Assembly (NCBI GenBank): GCA_036345935.2
Contig: JADWOT020000002.1
Location: 15,656,913 to 15,720,912 of the forward strand
DNA: 64,000 bases
Direction: 5' to 3'
Source of the DNA: Taenia hydatigena
Lineage: Eukaryota > Platyhelminthes > Cestoda > Cyclophyllidea > Taeniidae
Shown here: positions 32,913-45,260 of the stretch, piece by piece
Layout of the letters: each line of letters opens with the position of its first letter
Numbering within the stretch: the first letter of the stretch is position 1
Notes under the pieces: model-generated
What the model was told of the DNA's origin: nothing
Databases searched by the model: none
What the model saw: only the letters and a program-made list of their open reading frames with translations
Program-made: the position numbers and the translations under genes

Positions 32913-35900
32913 ATGTTAGGAGCGATTGTGCTTCTCGTCTGTGTGGCACATGGCGTGGGTATGCATTCACAGCCTCACTTGCATTTTCTCACCAGTTAAT
33001 GCTTTCATTTGCCCTTCATGTTATGGTTCTCATTTTTAGCTAAGATATTATAAATAAGGTTAGAGACGAGGAAGCACACTTTTTCTTTAAGGCAACCAAG
33101 GTTCAACGTTGTGGGGCTCTCGAGTTGTCGGAAGGCCGAGAGGATCATCAGATGTGATGACATATCGGTACCGTGGTGAATTGGTACGTGCATTAATGAG
33201 AATTTCCACATGAAGTCTCTAACAAGGGATTATGTGAGATAAGTTTTACAAAGAATGAATTAGATTTTTGAAGTGCACCATACTAACAGTGTCAAGTGCT
33301 TGCGACGCATGTAAACAACCACAGCATGGCCATCTCCTACCCTTGCAATCACTGTGTTTAGGTGGTGTATGTTTATAATCCATACCCAATGGGAGAAATG
33401 TCGATTAAAGATAACGAATGCATATTCAGAGGCGAGGTTTGGGGCAGTCCTTGTCATCGAACTAAAGGTACGTTAAACTTTATTTATTTATGCAAACTTT
33501 GCGCATTGCCTATATCATTCAAATGCGAATATACATAGGCATGTGCACATATACACATTAACATATTTTAAGACGCGAAATGGTCAATTAAACAACTAAC
33601 CTTTGCCTTGATAATGGCAGACAGGATGCAAATTATTTAAGTAGAGCCTCTTTTAAACACGGACGACAAAAGACCTGGCGAAAAACCCATGTGCATTCAA
33701 CATATTGTTGCATCCACCTTGACGAACAGACAATCCGTTAAGCTGCCACATGAAACCCACAAGTGACACGCAAAAGTAAAATGGAAGCTCCTTCGTAAGT
33801 TTACAAATTGCAAGAGTTCGTAGATTTTATGCCTTATTTATTTGTCGATTTTAGACAATGTCACCATCACCGTGAAGGATGTAACGAAACAGACGAGGTT
33901 TGTTATCTTTGAGGATCCGACTCTTGAGAGTCCCTTTTCAGCAACATATTTTGTGCCACATTGTAACTTTTCACCACCTGCAAAAGGTACCCAAATAAAG
34001 GCTTTATGTTAGCTGCAAATAAGTATTTCAAATTCTGTATGTCGGAGTTTGTGCACTTGTTAGACGAGGTCGATCTGAAGACGTCGTTTCCCTTCTCGCG
34101 ATTTGTCAAGGGACAAGAGTACTTTACCATCGATTTTGCTGTTCAAGGAGCGGAGAGCAATGCAACGGTAAATCCACTCCTTCAATTAGTTTTTTGCTTC
34201 ATGAGGCCTAATTGTTTTGCACCATCTCAAAAGCTGCATTCGTGCTGGCCGCAGGTTTCGTTGATCATGAATGAACGCGACAGCTGTATGTGGAGAGGCA
34301 TTAAACTCATACAAAACACCACCACCGATTGCAGTGAGTTTAAAAGAAAGAAGCTAAATTATTCATTGTTGTGTTTGGTAAGAGAGCACTGTGGACCTAT
34401 TTCAGCTAGCTCTCGCTCTCCAAGTAATTACCACCCTTTCAAAGACCATGCTCGTATTTACTAAAGCTTGGTGAGCATTTGCTAAGCCTGTGTTAACATT
34501 TAATGCTGCAGTTGACATGGTGAAAAATGCAACCACAAATTTGCGAATTTTCCATGGAACATTCTCTACCCAATCTGGATTGGAGTACGAAAACTTTGTT
34601 TGGATTTCTCAAGCAACATATCTGACAGTGTCCGTGGACTATACACAAAGTGGTAAGTGTGGAGTAATCACGCACTCACGAGCATAAATTGTCTCCCATT
34701 TTTGACGCAAGCAGTGTGTGGATGCAAAAATCTGTGGGCAAAGGGGTCCTTAAATCGTTTGGGCGCTAAATGCTAGGCATTGTAAATTAAACTTTAGGAA
34801 CATCACCAGAAGTGGAGGAATGCAATCGTAAGTTTGAGCGCTGCCAAATTTCCATCAAGCATTAGCATTTAAAAAAGCTGTTGGTAGTTGCACGAAATAC
34901 ATCTCATTTTGTTTCAAATTATTTAAACAAACCATCATGAGCACTAATTGTTGCCAGTTCCATCTTGCAGATTACCAGGAGGCACCAAGTAAGTCGCTTT
35001 ACTTGGCGAAATGTACAACCAAAATGTTGGTTAAATAACAGAGTCTGTTTCTGTTCCTTCGTCAACCTTCAGTCCGGTCAATCCTTATTTGTTCATTCTA
35101 CACTATAGCACTTACATCTGGTGATTTAAACTTGCTATCTACGACCGCGCAAGCTGTCGCAGAGCCACAAATCGGAGCGAAGCAAAAAAAACTAAAGCGC
35201 CTCTCCCTTACCACTGCAGAGTTTGGTTTAAATGCTGTATCGTTCCGTATTTTGTTAGCAACCACAACATCCTTGGGTAAGTGCGCAGTTTGCTCAACGT
35301 TTTGACACTATCAAAAGAATTGTAACCGTGTAGAAGCAGTAGGATGATGGCATAAGTGAATGTCCGGTCTATAAAAACCCTCTAAAAATCTGTGGAAGTG
35401 CTGCTGCCTACCGAGCCTCATTCCAAACGTAGCTTAGGCTAATTAAACATTACTGCGATGTCCTTTTGAAGAGCCTTATAGGCATTTAAATGCGGTCTCT
35501 TCCACCACTCACTAACAGTCATGACAGCATCGGGTAAATCCGCTTTCGAGTTAGAGACTACACTCTCTTGTGTCAAATGTAGCATTATCATGCGTAAAAG
35601 TCCGATGCATACAACGTTTACCCTGCAGTTTGAAAGTGACCACAACTTCTACCTTAAGCCACGACGTCTTCGGGTAAGTGTACCTTTCACTGCACTTGCT
35701 TACACTAACTCACCATTAAATTCTGTTTAGCGGGAGCAAGCACTATTGTGCCAAATCAGATGCTATCACAAATGGAATGCACATTTTTACACTAGCTGTG
35801 TAATACTCTGCAAAATTTGGTACAGTGGTGGGTTGATAAGACGGCGCTTCATAGGCAAGTTTAAACTTTTCCATGCCCTCTCTGTCACGTTACGAGAACC

Positions 35901-36009
35901 TGGCCTTTTGACCCATTCCCATCACACGATACCTAATCAGCCTACCCACACCGACGCTGGTTGGCTGAGGATTCTCACCATCCATGACCTGCCTAATTGC
36001 ACCACATAA
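32913..36009 (+). CDS. multi-exon secreted or surface protein, family not recognised
   Basis: Twelve exons were joined by eye: 32913-32958, 33092-33183, 33362-33467, 33855-33986, 34013-34167, 34255-34333, 34512-34652, 34798-34827, 34971-34988, 35109-35276, 35519-35673 and 35731-36009. All junctions are GT-AG and keep one frame. Exon 1 is exactly a signal peptide, MLGAIVLLVCVAHGV. The mature part is cysteine-poor with NxT/S sites (NVTI, NATV, NTTTD, NATT) and beta-rich segments such as YFTIDFAVQGAESN and TYLTVSVDY. Exons 8 and 9 are only 30 and 18 nt and intron 4 only 26 nt. A CUB-like fold was considered but the cysteine pattern does not fit. Exons 1-7 are well supported, partly because the inverted pseudogene preserves exons 1-5. 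Exons 8-12 are less certain; reading through exon 10 would instead give a hydrophobic tail ending near 35310, which could be a lipid-anchor signal. Confidence 0.68.
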
Positions 36010-36123
36010 ATTTTTCAAATGCGTGCACAAATTAAAAAAGTAGGCACTATCCTGTTAAATCGTATTACCTTATAAGTGGTCTGGCATGTTGGGCAAACGT
36101 ATAGACTCTAGCCAAGTGAAATC

Positions 36124-37021
36124 ATGGTGGGTTCATACAAGTCGCAAGTGCCTACTGCCTTTGCCATCTTGTTGATTTCTTTGCATCACACAGGGCCCGT
36201 GATAACCCACAGTGTCGGTGGTAAGTCAACAATTGTCGCGGCCAATGAGCCGCATTTTATAAACTCGCCTTACTTGTCGTGCTCCTCTTCACCCACTTGG
36301 TTGCCTAGCATACGTTTCCTCCCCACCCCATTACCCCAAGTGCTGGAGTTAAACCGCTTTGGTATTTAGCATGCTGAAATCATGCTGAACGAGTATCCCA
36401 AACCACTGACCAAACCTCCTTTTAAAACACACTCCTTGCCAATTCCAAAGCATTCAGCCGCTGCACATAACAGCTCATTTAGCCCATGCTGTTCACATTA
36501 TTGTATTCAAATGCCCAATTTTGCATTTCAGCCATGCTTTTGGTGCTGTTAATGCAAATATTATGAGTGACAGGGCATTGCAGTAAACTTTGGCGAACCT
36601 TGTAAAATCACACCTTTCTGTTCTCCCCTTGCATACCTGTAACCCTTCATCCAGTCATAAAGCTCCCATTCATTACTGTGGTAAATCAAACTTGCATTCA
36701 TTTTTCATTGTGTTGCCGAGTGAAACATAATCAAAGTCCTGCCTTATTTGGAATGTCAAGGGAACATTGTGACATAATTCAGCATGTGTAAAGACGACTC
36801 CTAGTTTACTTGAGCAGTTGGGTGACAAGAGCATAACCACCTTCTGTTATACAAAGGACACTACGCGTCGCCCCTCTCTCCCTCATCATCTTTACCCAAG
36901 TCGAATCCACTACTGCCCACATTGAGTGGAATTAGATTTTGGTTAATTATCCTGGATGAAAAATCTATTGTTGGACAGAAATCCTTCTCGTTTGAACAAT
37001 TGGTTATTAGTTGTGCCAAAG
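36124..37021 (+). CDS. partial gene with signal-peptide exon, possible relative of the gene at 32913
   Basis: Exon 1 (36124-36220) starts at ATG, encodes SQVPTAFAILLISLHHTGPV, a signal-peptide-like core, and ends at a strong phase-1 donor G|GTAAGT, matching the phase of exon 1 in the upstream gene. A later exon, 36901-37021, follows a pyrimidine-rich acceptor and ends AAAG|GTAACC in phase 1. It encodes IRFWLIILDEKSIVGQ then KSFSFEQLVISCAK, faintly resembling exon 4 of the upstream gene (TRFVIFEDP...FVPHCNFS..AK). A short linking exon at about 36658-36682 gives consistent phase but is uncertain. Downstream, an open block near 37280-37431 ending in TAA is another candidate. The model is incomplete. 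Confidence 0.4.
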
Positions 37022-37539
37022 GTAACCAACAGCGGCAATCAGCTGCCGAAGCAAAAGTAGTGGAGTATACTTAACAGCCTTGACGAAAGCTCAGACATCT
37101 CAACACTGTAATCTTTTGTTTTTCTAAAGCCCACCTGACAACTTGAAGAACACTTGCATTGCTGACTCTTTATCCTACCATAGCATTCATATTTCACCGT
37201 TAAAACAGTTCATTTATCGGGACTTCAGTAACACTTGCTGTCAACGTCACATTAGGTGCATGAGCTTGCCAATTTAACGTGTAAGCAACAATTTTGTTGA
37301 CACATTCGAGGAAGCACTATGGAACACAGTCGAGGTCTCTAATATGTACCTGAGAATGCTTCACAAGAATTTTTATGTAGCTGCGCTACTCTGGTTACAA
37401 ACGAGGCTGAGGTCCGCACACCCAATGAAGTAAGAAGCACAAAGAAACCGGCCGCGATTAAGTGTCAGGTTAGTGCTCACAACAATAACATTGCGGTACA
37501 ATTATGTTTGTGTGATTGTAATATTAAGTAGTTCACGAG

Positions 37540-37820
37540 GCAATCATACACATTCCTTTTCAATATGCAACACAGGATGAGCACCTTGTGGGGCGTAAAG
37601 TTGAAGGTAAGGCGAGGGAATTGATGAGAAGTTGGCGGTTTTATAGATAGTGATGTACGTGGTGAAGGAGAGGAATGGGATGTGTTTGTCTCAAGAATAA
37701 AAGCACACGAGCTGTAGAGACAGTGCCAACGTTGACTATTCGTCTCCATAGTGTAGCATGAGGCAAGAGCACATTGTAAATAAGCCCAATATTCAAAACA
37801 TGTCTGCTATGAAGAGCAGG
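37540..37820 (-). repeat. dispersed repeat, inverted partner of 44975-45260
   Basis: The reverse complement of this segment aligns with 44975-45260 through CCTGCTCTTCATAG, a TCATGCTRCAYTATGGAGAC block, CAACGTTGGCA, TTCTTGAG-CAAACAC, CATCACTA and TACGCCCCACA. Identity is about 75-80 percent by eye. No coding evidence in either copy. Confidence 0.75.
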
Positions 37821-39162
37821 AACTGGATCAACTAATTAGTCGTCAGGGTGCAGCTAATGAAATTTGATGAATCACATCCTGTGTAGTGCCGAATTGGGAT
37901 GTTGACAGGGTGTAAGGCTTATCAAACTTTGAAGGGGTTAAATTGTCGGCTATCGATAAATGTGGTTGGAAGCAAACTGCTGGGTAAGCAGGAGTGTTTG
38001 CAATCAGTTTGCGCCTCACTCGACTTTACATCGAACGGAATGCCAAGACACAAATAGGTAGGTACTGTCGAGGAAACAATAAGTGAAAGGACGTGACATG
38101 TCTGCGTGAGGGAATGACGGTGGAATCTGTTTAGCAAGATGGTCATGCCCGCAATATTGAATGTTTAATTTCACCGAATTTCGCTTAACGAAAACATTTG
38201 ACCACAAATTTGCCATTTACATCTGGCCTGATGTGTACATGTAATGCAGGATGAAGGGATGGATGGTTGAATGGATGGCCGGTTGCACCACGCATGTGGG
38301 AATACGAGGATGTCCAAAAACTTGGAAACAACCCCCAAGCGTCAGGTCGGTGTACATGTTTTCAGGCAGTTACAGAGTTGATGAGATAAGGTGACAATTG
38401 TGTTCATTAGACTTGCTCATACATTAGGCCTGTTGTGATCCCTCGCGTGTTTTATATTGACACTCATGATATTTTAGTCTATGACTGCGATCAACCTTTC
38501 TGGCTTTTTTAATTCGAAGGCCTTTTGTGAGAAGGTAGTTGACTGGCAAAGGAGCCCCAATACAGGCAAACTTATTTGATTTCTTGCTTTTGAAATTGCG
38601 TTGCAACACTTCATCAAAGATGCAATCCGCTAGTCAAATGGTGAATGGGGTGCATTGCAAATGTGGTGGCGAGGTTCAGCCTTTATCACAGTGGTTGATT
38701 TCGCGTTAAACAAGTGACATTTCACTGTTATTGTCACTATCTTTCCTTTTCACCGATGTCTCACGTGACTCAGAGAGTTCATTAAAGCAAGGTTTACTTG
38801 CACTTGCATTTAACTGGGATGCGCGAGTTAATGCGTGGAAGAGTAGACGGATGAAGGCTGAAGAAATAGAACAGTCGTCGACTAAGTCATTGAATACTAG
38901 AATGCATGGGCTTCAGATCTCCATCTTAGTGCGTTTGCTTCGCAATTTCGTTTTCACTTCTCTCTCGCTTAAGGAATAATTTTCTTAAGGCAATAAGCGG
39001 AAAAACAATCCAAATCTAGCCCTTAGGCAGCAGCTTATTTTCATGCCGCTGACGGATGTCCTCTTACGGCCCCTAGTAACATGTAATCGGTCCAACGTTT
39101 TGTCATAGACAATAAAGATGTCTCAAAGCAGTCAATGTTCTTACACTTGGGTTCGATGCAAA

Positions 39163-39205
39163 GAAGAAGAAGAGGGGGAGGAGGAGGAGGAGGAGAAAGA
39201 GAAGG
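39163..39205 (+). repeat. purine-rich (GAA/GGA)n tract
   Basis: Uninterrupted run of A and G, largely AGA and GGA triplets, which would encode poly-glutamate if translated. Probably simple-sequence DNA. Confidence 0.85.
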
Positions 39206-40309
39206 ACAAAGATTATCTCATCCAGAATGTCGTTCGCATTGTTAATATGATTCATGTAGAAAACTTGTGTCTTAGCAACCAAAGGGATAATCTAGTGGGG
39301 TTTAATAATGTTTAAACAGCTGTAAAATGACAAATTTTCATGGACTAATCACAAATTTTGCTCGTCTCGCACACTAAATGAAATTTGCAAAGGATTGACA
39401 GATCGGTGTTCTTTTCAATGTTCTAGAAGTAAATGCGGTCAGAAGTCGGGACAGCTTGATGCCATTTGTTGAATTGACCTAGGATGATGAGGTGTGGATA
39501 TTCCCTTGAAAAGGGTCAGATAAAAAATGCACTTCTTGAAGAACTCTGTGGATTTGAGACAGTAGTTAGAATCGTATTATGAAGGCACTGGTTTGGATCC
39601 AAGCACTGTCAAGGCTAAATTTAACTCTGATTTAAGTCTAAAACGTTCCGATGGATAAAGATAGAAACAGATTGAATCTCAGTAACTTTATTGTGGCTAT
39701 ATCTTTCAATTACCCATTTTTAGCGTTGATCAAGGAGGTAGATCCTTCACTCTTTGGAACTCACTGAAAATTCACTCGACTAATAACGCTCTGCTATAAC
39801 TCCTTTAAGAAAAGCTTGAAAAGGTGCCTCCATTCCGTGCCTTTAGTCACTTGTACGACAAACAAATTTGCGTCAAAGCGCATCTGCGTAGTGCTGTGGA
39901 CAGTGATGTATGTCTAGCACATGTGCATCATTTAAAGTGGAACATTGACATAAGAAATTAGTTGACAGAGAAAATAAAGCTAAAGCCTTGTGCCCAACAC
40001 CATCGCAATGCTCATGCTTTGCTGAACATTAACATTACTTGTGCACATGACATGCATTTATGCGTACTGAATGGCATCTCCGTAGCCTAATATTTGGTCT
40101 CATGTTGAGATGCGACTCCTATGTAATTAGAGACGAGGAAAGGGTAGGTAAAGCGTGACATCCTCGTAATTGATGCATTCGGCAGCATTGATTGCTCTGT
40201 CAAACCGAATCAAGTTCTGCGGCATAATAAGTGGAGGTCGGCATTTGTTAGGATGCCAGTGTAATACTTTGCTTGTTTAATTGTTAGTTTCGGATCCGGC
40301 CAGGTGGGC

Positions 40310-40440
40310 TGACCTCCAGCCCATGTCAGCAGTCCCTTTCCTCTGCATACTGAGCGTATACATTCTGCCTTAGTATTGTGCCTTCTTTTGCCTTAAAGGA
40401 GGCCTCGACACGCTACAACCATAGCACCGTCTTTAAAAGT
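40310..40440 (+). repeat. dispersed repeat, copy 2 (partner at 7780-7905)
   Basis: Same orientation as the copy at 7780-7905; shared blocks are listed there. Confidence 0.55.
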
Positions 40441-41867
40441 CCCCTTTTTCATTTCTCACCACCGTAAACGCTACCACTGATCAAATATTCAGTATCATGA
40501 TACGCGCCTAATTCTTATCTTGTCGATTGTCTACATTTGCATCAGTTTGTAAGCTGACTGAACAAATTACGTAGAAATTCAACTGCATCTGCAAAGTGAT
40601 CATTAGGTTGATGTCTGGAGTGGCCAAAAATTGCAAAAGAGACGAATAGTGTTACCAGTCTGGGTAGCGCAAATCGAGATAACTCGTATTTAGTTCAGCA
40701 AGATGCGCGTTCATTGCAGAAACCACTCAGCAAAGACCATTCGTGAACATCAACTCTGCATTAGGAAGGTCAAGAGCAGCCTTAGTCGTGTGTTTCAATG
40801 AAAAATTGCGGTCAGCGAAGACATTCCGAACTTGCAGTGGTGAAGCGTATTTTGTTACGATTGCCTACGGTTTAGTGGTGAGGAAGAAGGTCCCACTAAT
40901 GCCTCGAATAGTAAGTGAGTAGTCACAAACAATCTCAAACCGACTGATTGATAGCTTAGTTTTGAACGTAGAGTTAAATGTTTTTAATGCAGAAGTAAGC
41001 GAATTGCCTCAGAGATTTTCTCTTTGATGCTAATTCTTAAAGCGATTTTGCATTGCACTCCAAGAAGTAAATCAGTAACAGCTCGGCGAAATTAATGCAT
41101 TAATGGAAAGTGTTGTTTAAGTCTATCATTGTCAATCAGTATCAGGACTGTTTCCACTTTGCAGAGGCTTGGAGAGCGGGGCGTGGATTGTGTTGATGGT
41201 TGAGCGTCTAGTGGATGTCACCATCCCTCGAGTGAAATTGCAGTGCAGACGTGGTCGTAGAGCCTCATCAAATGTCTCATTCTGACTGGTCATGTAGAGG
41301 TGCATCTGGCTGACTGCGGCTTTTGACTTTGTTCACCATTATCCTGTCCTTGTCGCCATCTCTTCTCGCCTCCATTCCTGCCCTCATCTTCCATTGCAGC
41401 ACTGTACAATTTCGCCTCTAAGCATGAATGTGATACTTTCCACGCAGTAGTAAAAATTTCCATAATTTTACTCTGATACAGGCAGGTAAGATTCTCCTTT
41501 TTGATTAAAATCTGCAATTTTATCAATCGGTGGTTTTACAGATGTCTTTTATCTAGTTACTCAAGAGTGCTTCCTTTTAGGACGCTAATTTCTCTTTTCT
41601 AATTTGCAGCTAAAAATGAAAAGGATGAATTTGGATCGCCATGATTTGTATGTGAGGGTTGTGAATGTCATATTTCTGGTTTTCGGCTACTAACCGTCCA
41701 ATTTGCTGTCTTCATGGCCCTGAAGTTCGTGAACATTTGGCTTATAACTACTTGATTTCCTGTTTGTAAGTTCTTTTCTTACATTGCATAAGCGCTTGTC
41801 AGTAGTACTTCTTAATGTGGTGTGCTGTTCGACTAGTTTTCTGGGCTATTTCCACCAAAGGTCTTAG

Positions 41868-42215
41868 ACTTGTACTAAACGAAAAGGAAGAGCAGTACGA
41901 AGTGCCTAATTTTATCGGTGCGCTGCAACTCAGATAAAGTGTTTGCGTTATGGTGTGAGGAGGTGAATAAGGAAGAGGAGAGGCACAGAAGCAAACACGA
42001 TGCTGCGATGACTCAATGCACTAAGTCAAGGCGGAAATCGAAGGGACAGGTGTTTATCCCGATCAAGTTATGTACAGCACAAAAAAATGATACAATTCCG
42101 TCATTGTTTGTTTGTCTCGTTTTTACTAGTGGACATGTTATCAATCATCCCGTTGATTTTCGTTATCATTGTATTGCTCCTTGGTGGTTGCATTTGCGTC
42201 AGTCATGAGGAATGA
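41868..42215 (+). CDS. candidate C-terminal exon pair of a membrane protein
   Basis: Exon 41868-41917 follows TCTTAG and ends ATCG|GTGCGC in phase 1, encoding LVLNEKEEQYEVPNFI. Exon 42130-42215 follows TTTTTACTAG and begins in the matching phase. It encodes MLSIIPLIFVIIVLLLGGCI, a clear transmembrane segment, then a short tail and TGA. The result would be the end of a type I or tail-anchored protein. No upstream exon could be joined, and a different open frame (41918-42208) crosses the proposed intron. The assembly gap begins 146 bp downstream. Confidence 0.3.
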
Positions 42216-42361
42216 ATTCGACAACCTACTGGTTGTGGCTTCCATCGTAACATTCTTTTTGTTATTGAGGAGTGGTATGGAAGTCTGCGATCACTAAAGA
42301 TCATGCGTTGGGGATTAGATGTAAGGAGGCAGAATTTGATGAGAAAGTCATCCTTCTCTAA

Positions 42362-42461
42362 NNNNNNNNNNNNNNNNNNNNNNNNNNNNNNNNNNNNNNN
42401 NNNNNNNNNNNNNNNNNNNNNNNNNNNNNNNNNNNNNNNNNNNNNNNNNNNNNNNNNNNNN
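42362..42461. other. assembly gap (100 N)
   Basis: Exactly 100 unknown bases, the conventional placeholder for a scaffold join of unknown true size. Any frame crossing it is meaningless. Confidence 0.99.
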
Positions 42462-42464
42462 ATT

Positions 42465-44070
42465 ACCCTAGTTTTGCTTGCCATTGATGACATTTTGACG
42501 ACCTTATTCAAGCGCTGAAGTAGTCGAGCATTGAGCAATTTGCAGGTGGAAGTGATCAAATGGGTTGTTGGGTGCCCTTTCTTTACGATGCATCATACAA
42601 GTCAAAGTAGAATTCTACTCAGTGTAGCATTTGAATTCGGGATACTGTCAAGTCAGTGTAAATCAAGCAGCGTAGTCTAGATTAACAATGTCACCGACAT
42701 TAAAATGGTGGGGTATTCTTGACGTTCCGACACATTAAAATGCTGGAATGGCCCCTCGTGCTCTGCAACACATCTGCTATGTCTTACTGATGCTGAAATT
42801 TCGAATTAAGGGATTTGATAAGTCCACTCTAACGAAGTTGCTTTGTCAGGCTACAGATAGTACGCACGAGGGAGAGCCAATGGTGGTAGCTGTAATTAGA
42901 GATTTCCGAACAGTGCTGGACTTTTACCAAATTGACGGCTTTGAGCAAGGGTAAGAGACCACTGGGGCAAGCGGATATAAACGCATGCCTTACTGACCAC
43001 AAGACCAAATCATGACACCAGCTGACCGAGGCACACGGTTCTGATCTTGCGCTTGCCGTATGAAGGGCAATCGCACATGCTTCCCTCCTTGTCAAGCAGC
43101 TGAGGTTCATTTAAGGACAGTTTACGCCATAACAGTCAAAGCACGAGCAAAGGGTGAAGTGAAGTTGCAGAATGCTATTGCTGCAAAACACCTATGCGCA
43201 TTGGAACTCTGTGCTTGGTATGCTGACTGGAAGCAGTCATTCACTCATTCCAACATTCCAACAGTCCTCTCTGGGGGACTAGTTAATGACACACTACTTT
43301 CAATTTCCCTTCCTCTTCTCCCGCTTATTGTCCTGTTGAGAAAGTGCGGCGAATCGCGATGGTAATTGCCTCAAGGCCTTAAAGATGAGAGCAAGGAGGA
43401 GGTGTACAAAACTGCTCTTTAAAGTAGACTGTGCGCTCACTCAGGATGCAAGCAGAAGCACGGCATTGTGCTTGAAGGACCTGCATGGAAGACCGGGTGT
43501 GGTGTGTGGGTGCTTCGTCGGTGTAGGGAATCGACATGAATTTCGCACTGTACTGCTTACCTGTAAGTGTCAAAGTCAAAGAAATTGATTATTCACCTTC
43601 GTCACCCTTACTCAACCTTTTTACGCCCATCCCACCACCTTCTCGTCCGCACAATGCTCGTCTCTCAGTTACTGCTGCCACAATGCGCAGAGACTTCTCC
43701 AGTGTACACACATCGTTATGTACTTGCCCACAGTGACTGCAATGTCTCGAGCCGTGTCAAATGCGTAGCCCAATCATACTACCAGACAGTCGCCACACCT
43801 CAGTCAGTTGACTAACTCGCCACATGTTCAGGGTTATGTAATACGTCATTTGTCCCAGATAATCCCTCAGACCCCTATCCAGAGTTCGATTCTTACGGCA
43901 CTGAACCCTGAAATTTTACACTGAATTCAGACAATGGGTCCAAATTCACGTCTTTTCACCTGCATATTGACCAGGGGTCTGGTATTGCTCCGTTCTTCTC
44001 CATTCCCACTTATTTTCTTTCTGTAAAAAGATGGCGGATTGCAATGGTGATTGAACGAAAGTCCTGCTTG
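42465..44070. other. no supported gene
   Basis: Plus frames at 42748-42954 (contains STHEGEPMVVAVIRDFRTVL and ends near a GGGTAAGA donor-like site) and 43060-43365 (contains EVKLQNAIAAKHLCALELCA) have protein-like composition, but no family, start or partner exon could be assigned. The rest shows nothing. Confidence 0.35.
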
Positions 44071-44074
44071 TAGG

Positions 44075-44800
44075 TTTCATTTTGAGCTTTTCTGACCAGA
44101 GATGGCCCCTCGTGTCTACAAAGTAAAAGCTGCAGCTTGTTAAGATGGAGCCCACGTTCAGTGCTATGGACCCACTCCGATCTCATCGTTGTCAATGCCC
44201 ACCACTCACACTTCACCATGGAATGCAAGGGATAACACAGTGTGGATGTAGAGATGGGCCCACTTCACCAACATATCAACAGGCAATCCCTTTACACTTT
44301 GAGTCCATACTATTTTGTGAGAAGACAAGACAATGACTGAGGTCCGCAAAGTTTGTTGCTAAGAAAATGGAGGCATTTGGCTATACAATCACACAGCGAA
44401 GTACAATTAAATGTCTGCAATGCTAAGGGAGTACAACACTACACCAATGGAAGGGGTGGTTTTCGCTGCAAGTCCACAAAGGGGCATTAGGTATATTACA
44501 GCAGGCATAGGAAACACAGCACTAATAATGAAAATGTTAGATCCTTACGAATGTGGCGGGAATGACACGTGTACAGAGTAAAAGTTGCTGATAATGTTGC
44601 AACGTAAGTGGAGATTGATGGCTCGAAGTAATTGTGGCATCACAGATTGCTTGCCTAAAGTGAGGAAAGAAGTGACACTTTCTGGGGCAGATTTGCAAAC
44701 AGGATGAGTGAGGAAAGTAAGACTGTCTGCATCTTAAGCTTTTTAAAGCAAATAATAATATGCGCCTCGAATTGAGCGTCGAAAGCGTACAATCACTAAT
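44075..44800 (+). repeat. dispersed repeat of about 0.7 kb, copy 2 (partner at 11655-12380)
   Basis: Direct-orientation partner of 11655-12380; shared blocks are described there. Confidence 0.75.
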
Positions 44801-44974
44801 TGACTAGCGAATGGTCTCGAAACCAGAGGGTAGCCAAGGGCTTATTAAACTTACTAATTCTTTTTATTTATAGGAAATCGCAGTAACCACGATAATCATA
44901 ACAAATATTGTATTCTGATCTCCTAAAATTCACCATTGTGCCATTCGTTCGACATTGGCAAATAAGTTCTGTGT

Positions 44975-45260
44975 GATTTGATCCCTGCTCTTCATAGAGG
45001 ACATTTCTTGAACATCGGGCCTATTTGCCACGTGCTCCCATTTCATGCTGCATTATGGAGACAAATTCTCAACGTTGGCATTGGATCTACAGTTCGTGGG
45101 CTTCTATTCTTGAGGCAAACACGTCTCCACCGCGCACATCACTACCTCCCAGACCCTCACCTTCTCATCACCCTTTTCTCCTCACTCCCATCGTTACGCC
45201 CCACAGCTTGCCCTCTCCTCATAGCCGCATTCATCAAGATATGTGAGTTTGTATGTATTT
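44975..45260 (+). repeat. dispersed repeat, inverted partner of 37540-37820
   Basis: Plus-strand copy of the element at 37540-37820. It lies about 215 bp beyond the 3' end of the CAP gene. An open frame of 101 codons (44978-45283) is a by-product of the repeat. Confidence 0.75.

Larger units (their letters stand above)
37825..41860. other. gene-poor interval
   Basis: Frames at 38731-38979 (plus), 38424-38609 (minus) and 41290-41526 (minus) are open but have no start, splice or family support. A purine-rich tract lies at 39163-39205, and a dispersed repeat at 40310-40440. Nothing else was recognised. Confidence 0.4.

Noticed and set aside
32913..34652. CUB-domain assignment for the secreted gene
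   Set aside because: Beta-rich segments looked suggestive, but the paired cysteines and the conserved aromatic and acidic positions of CUB domains are not there.
42203..42559. Long minus-strand ORF across the assembly gap
   Set aside because: It spans 100 Ns, so its length is artificial.
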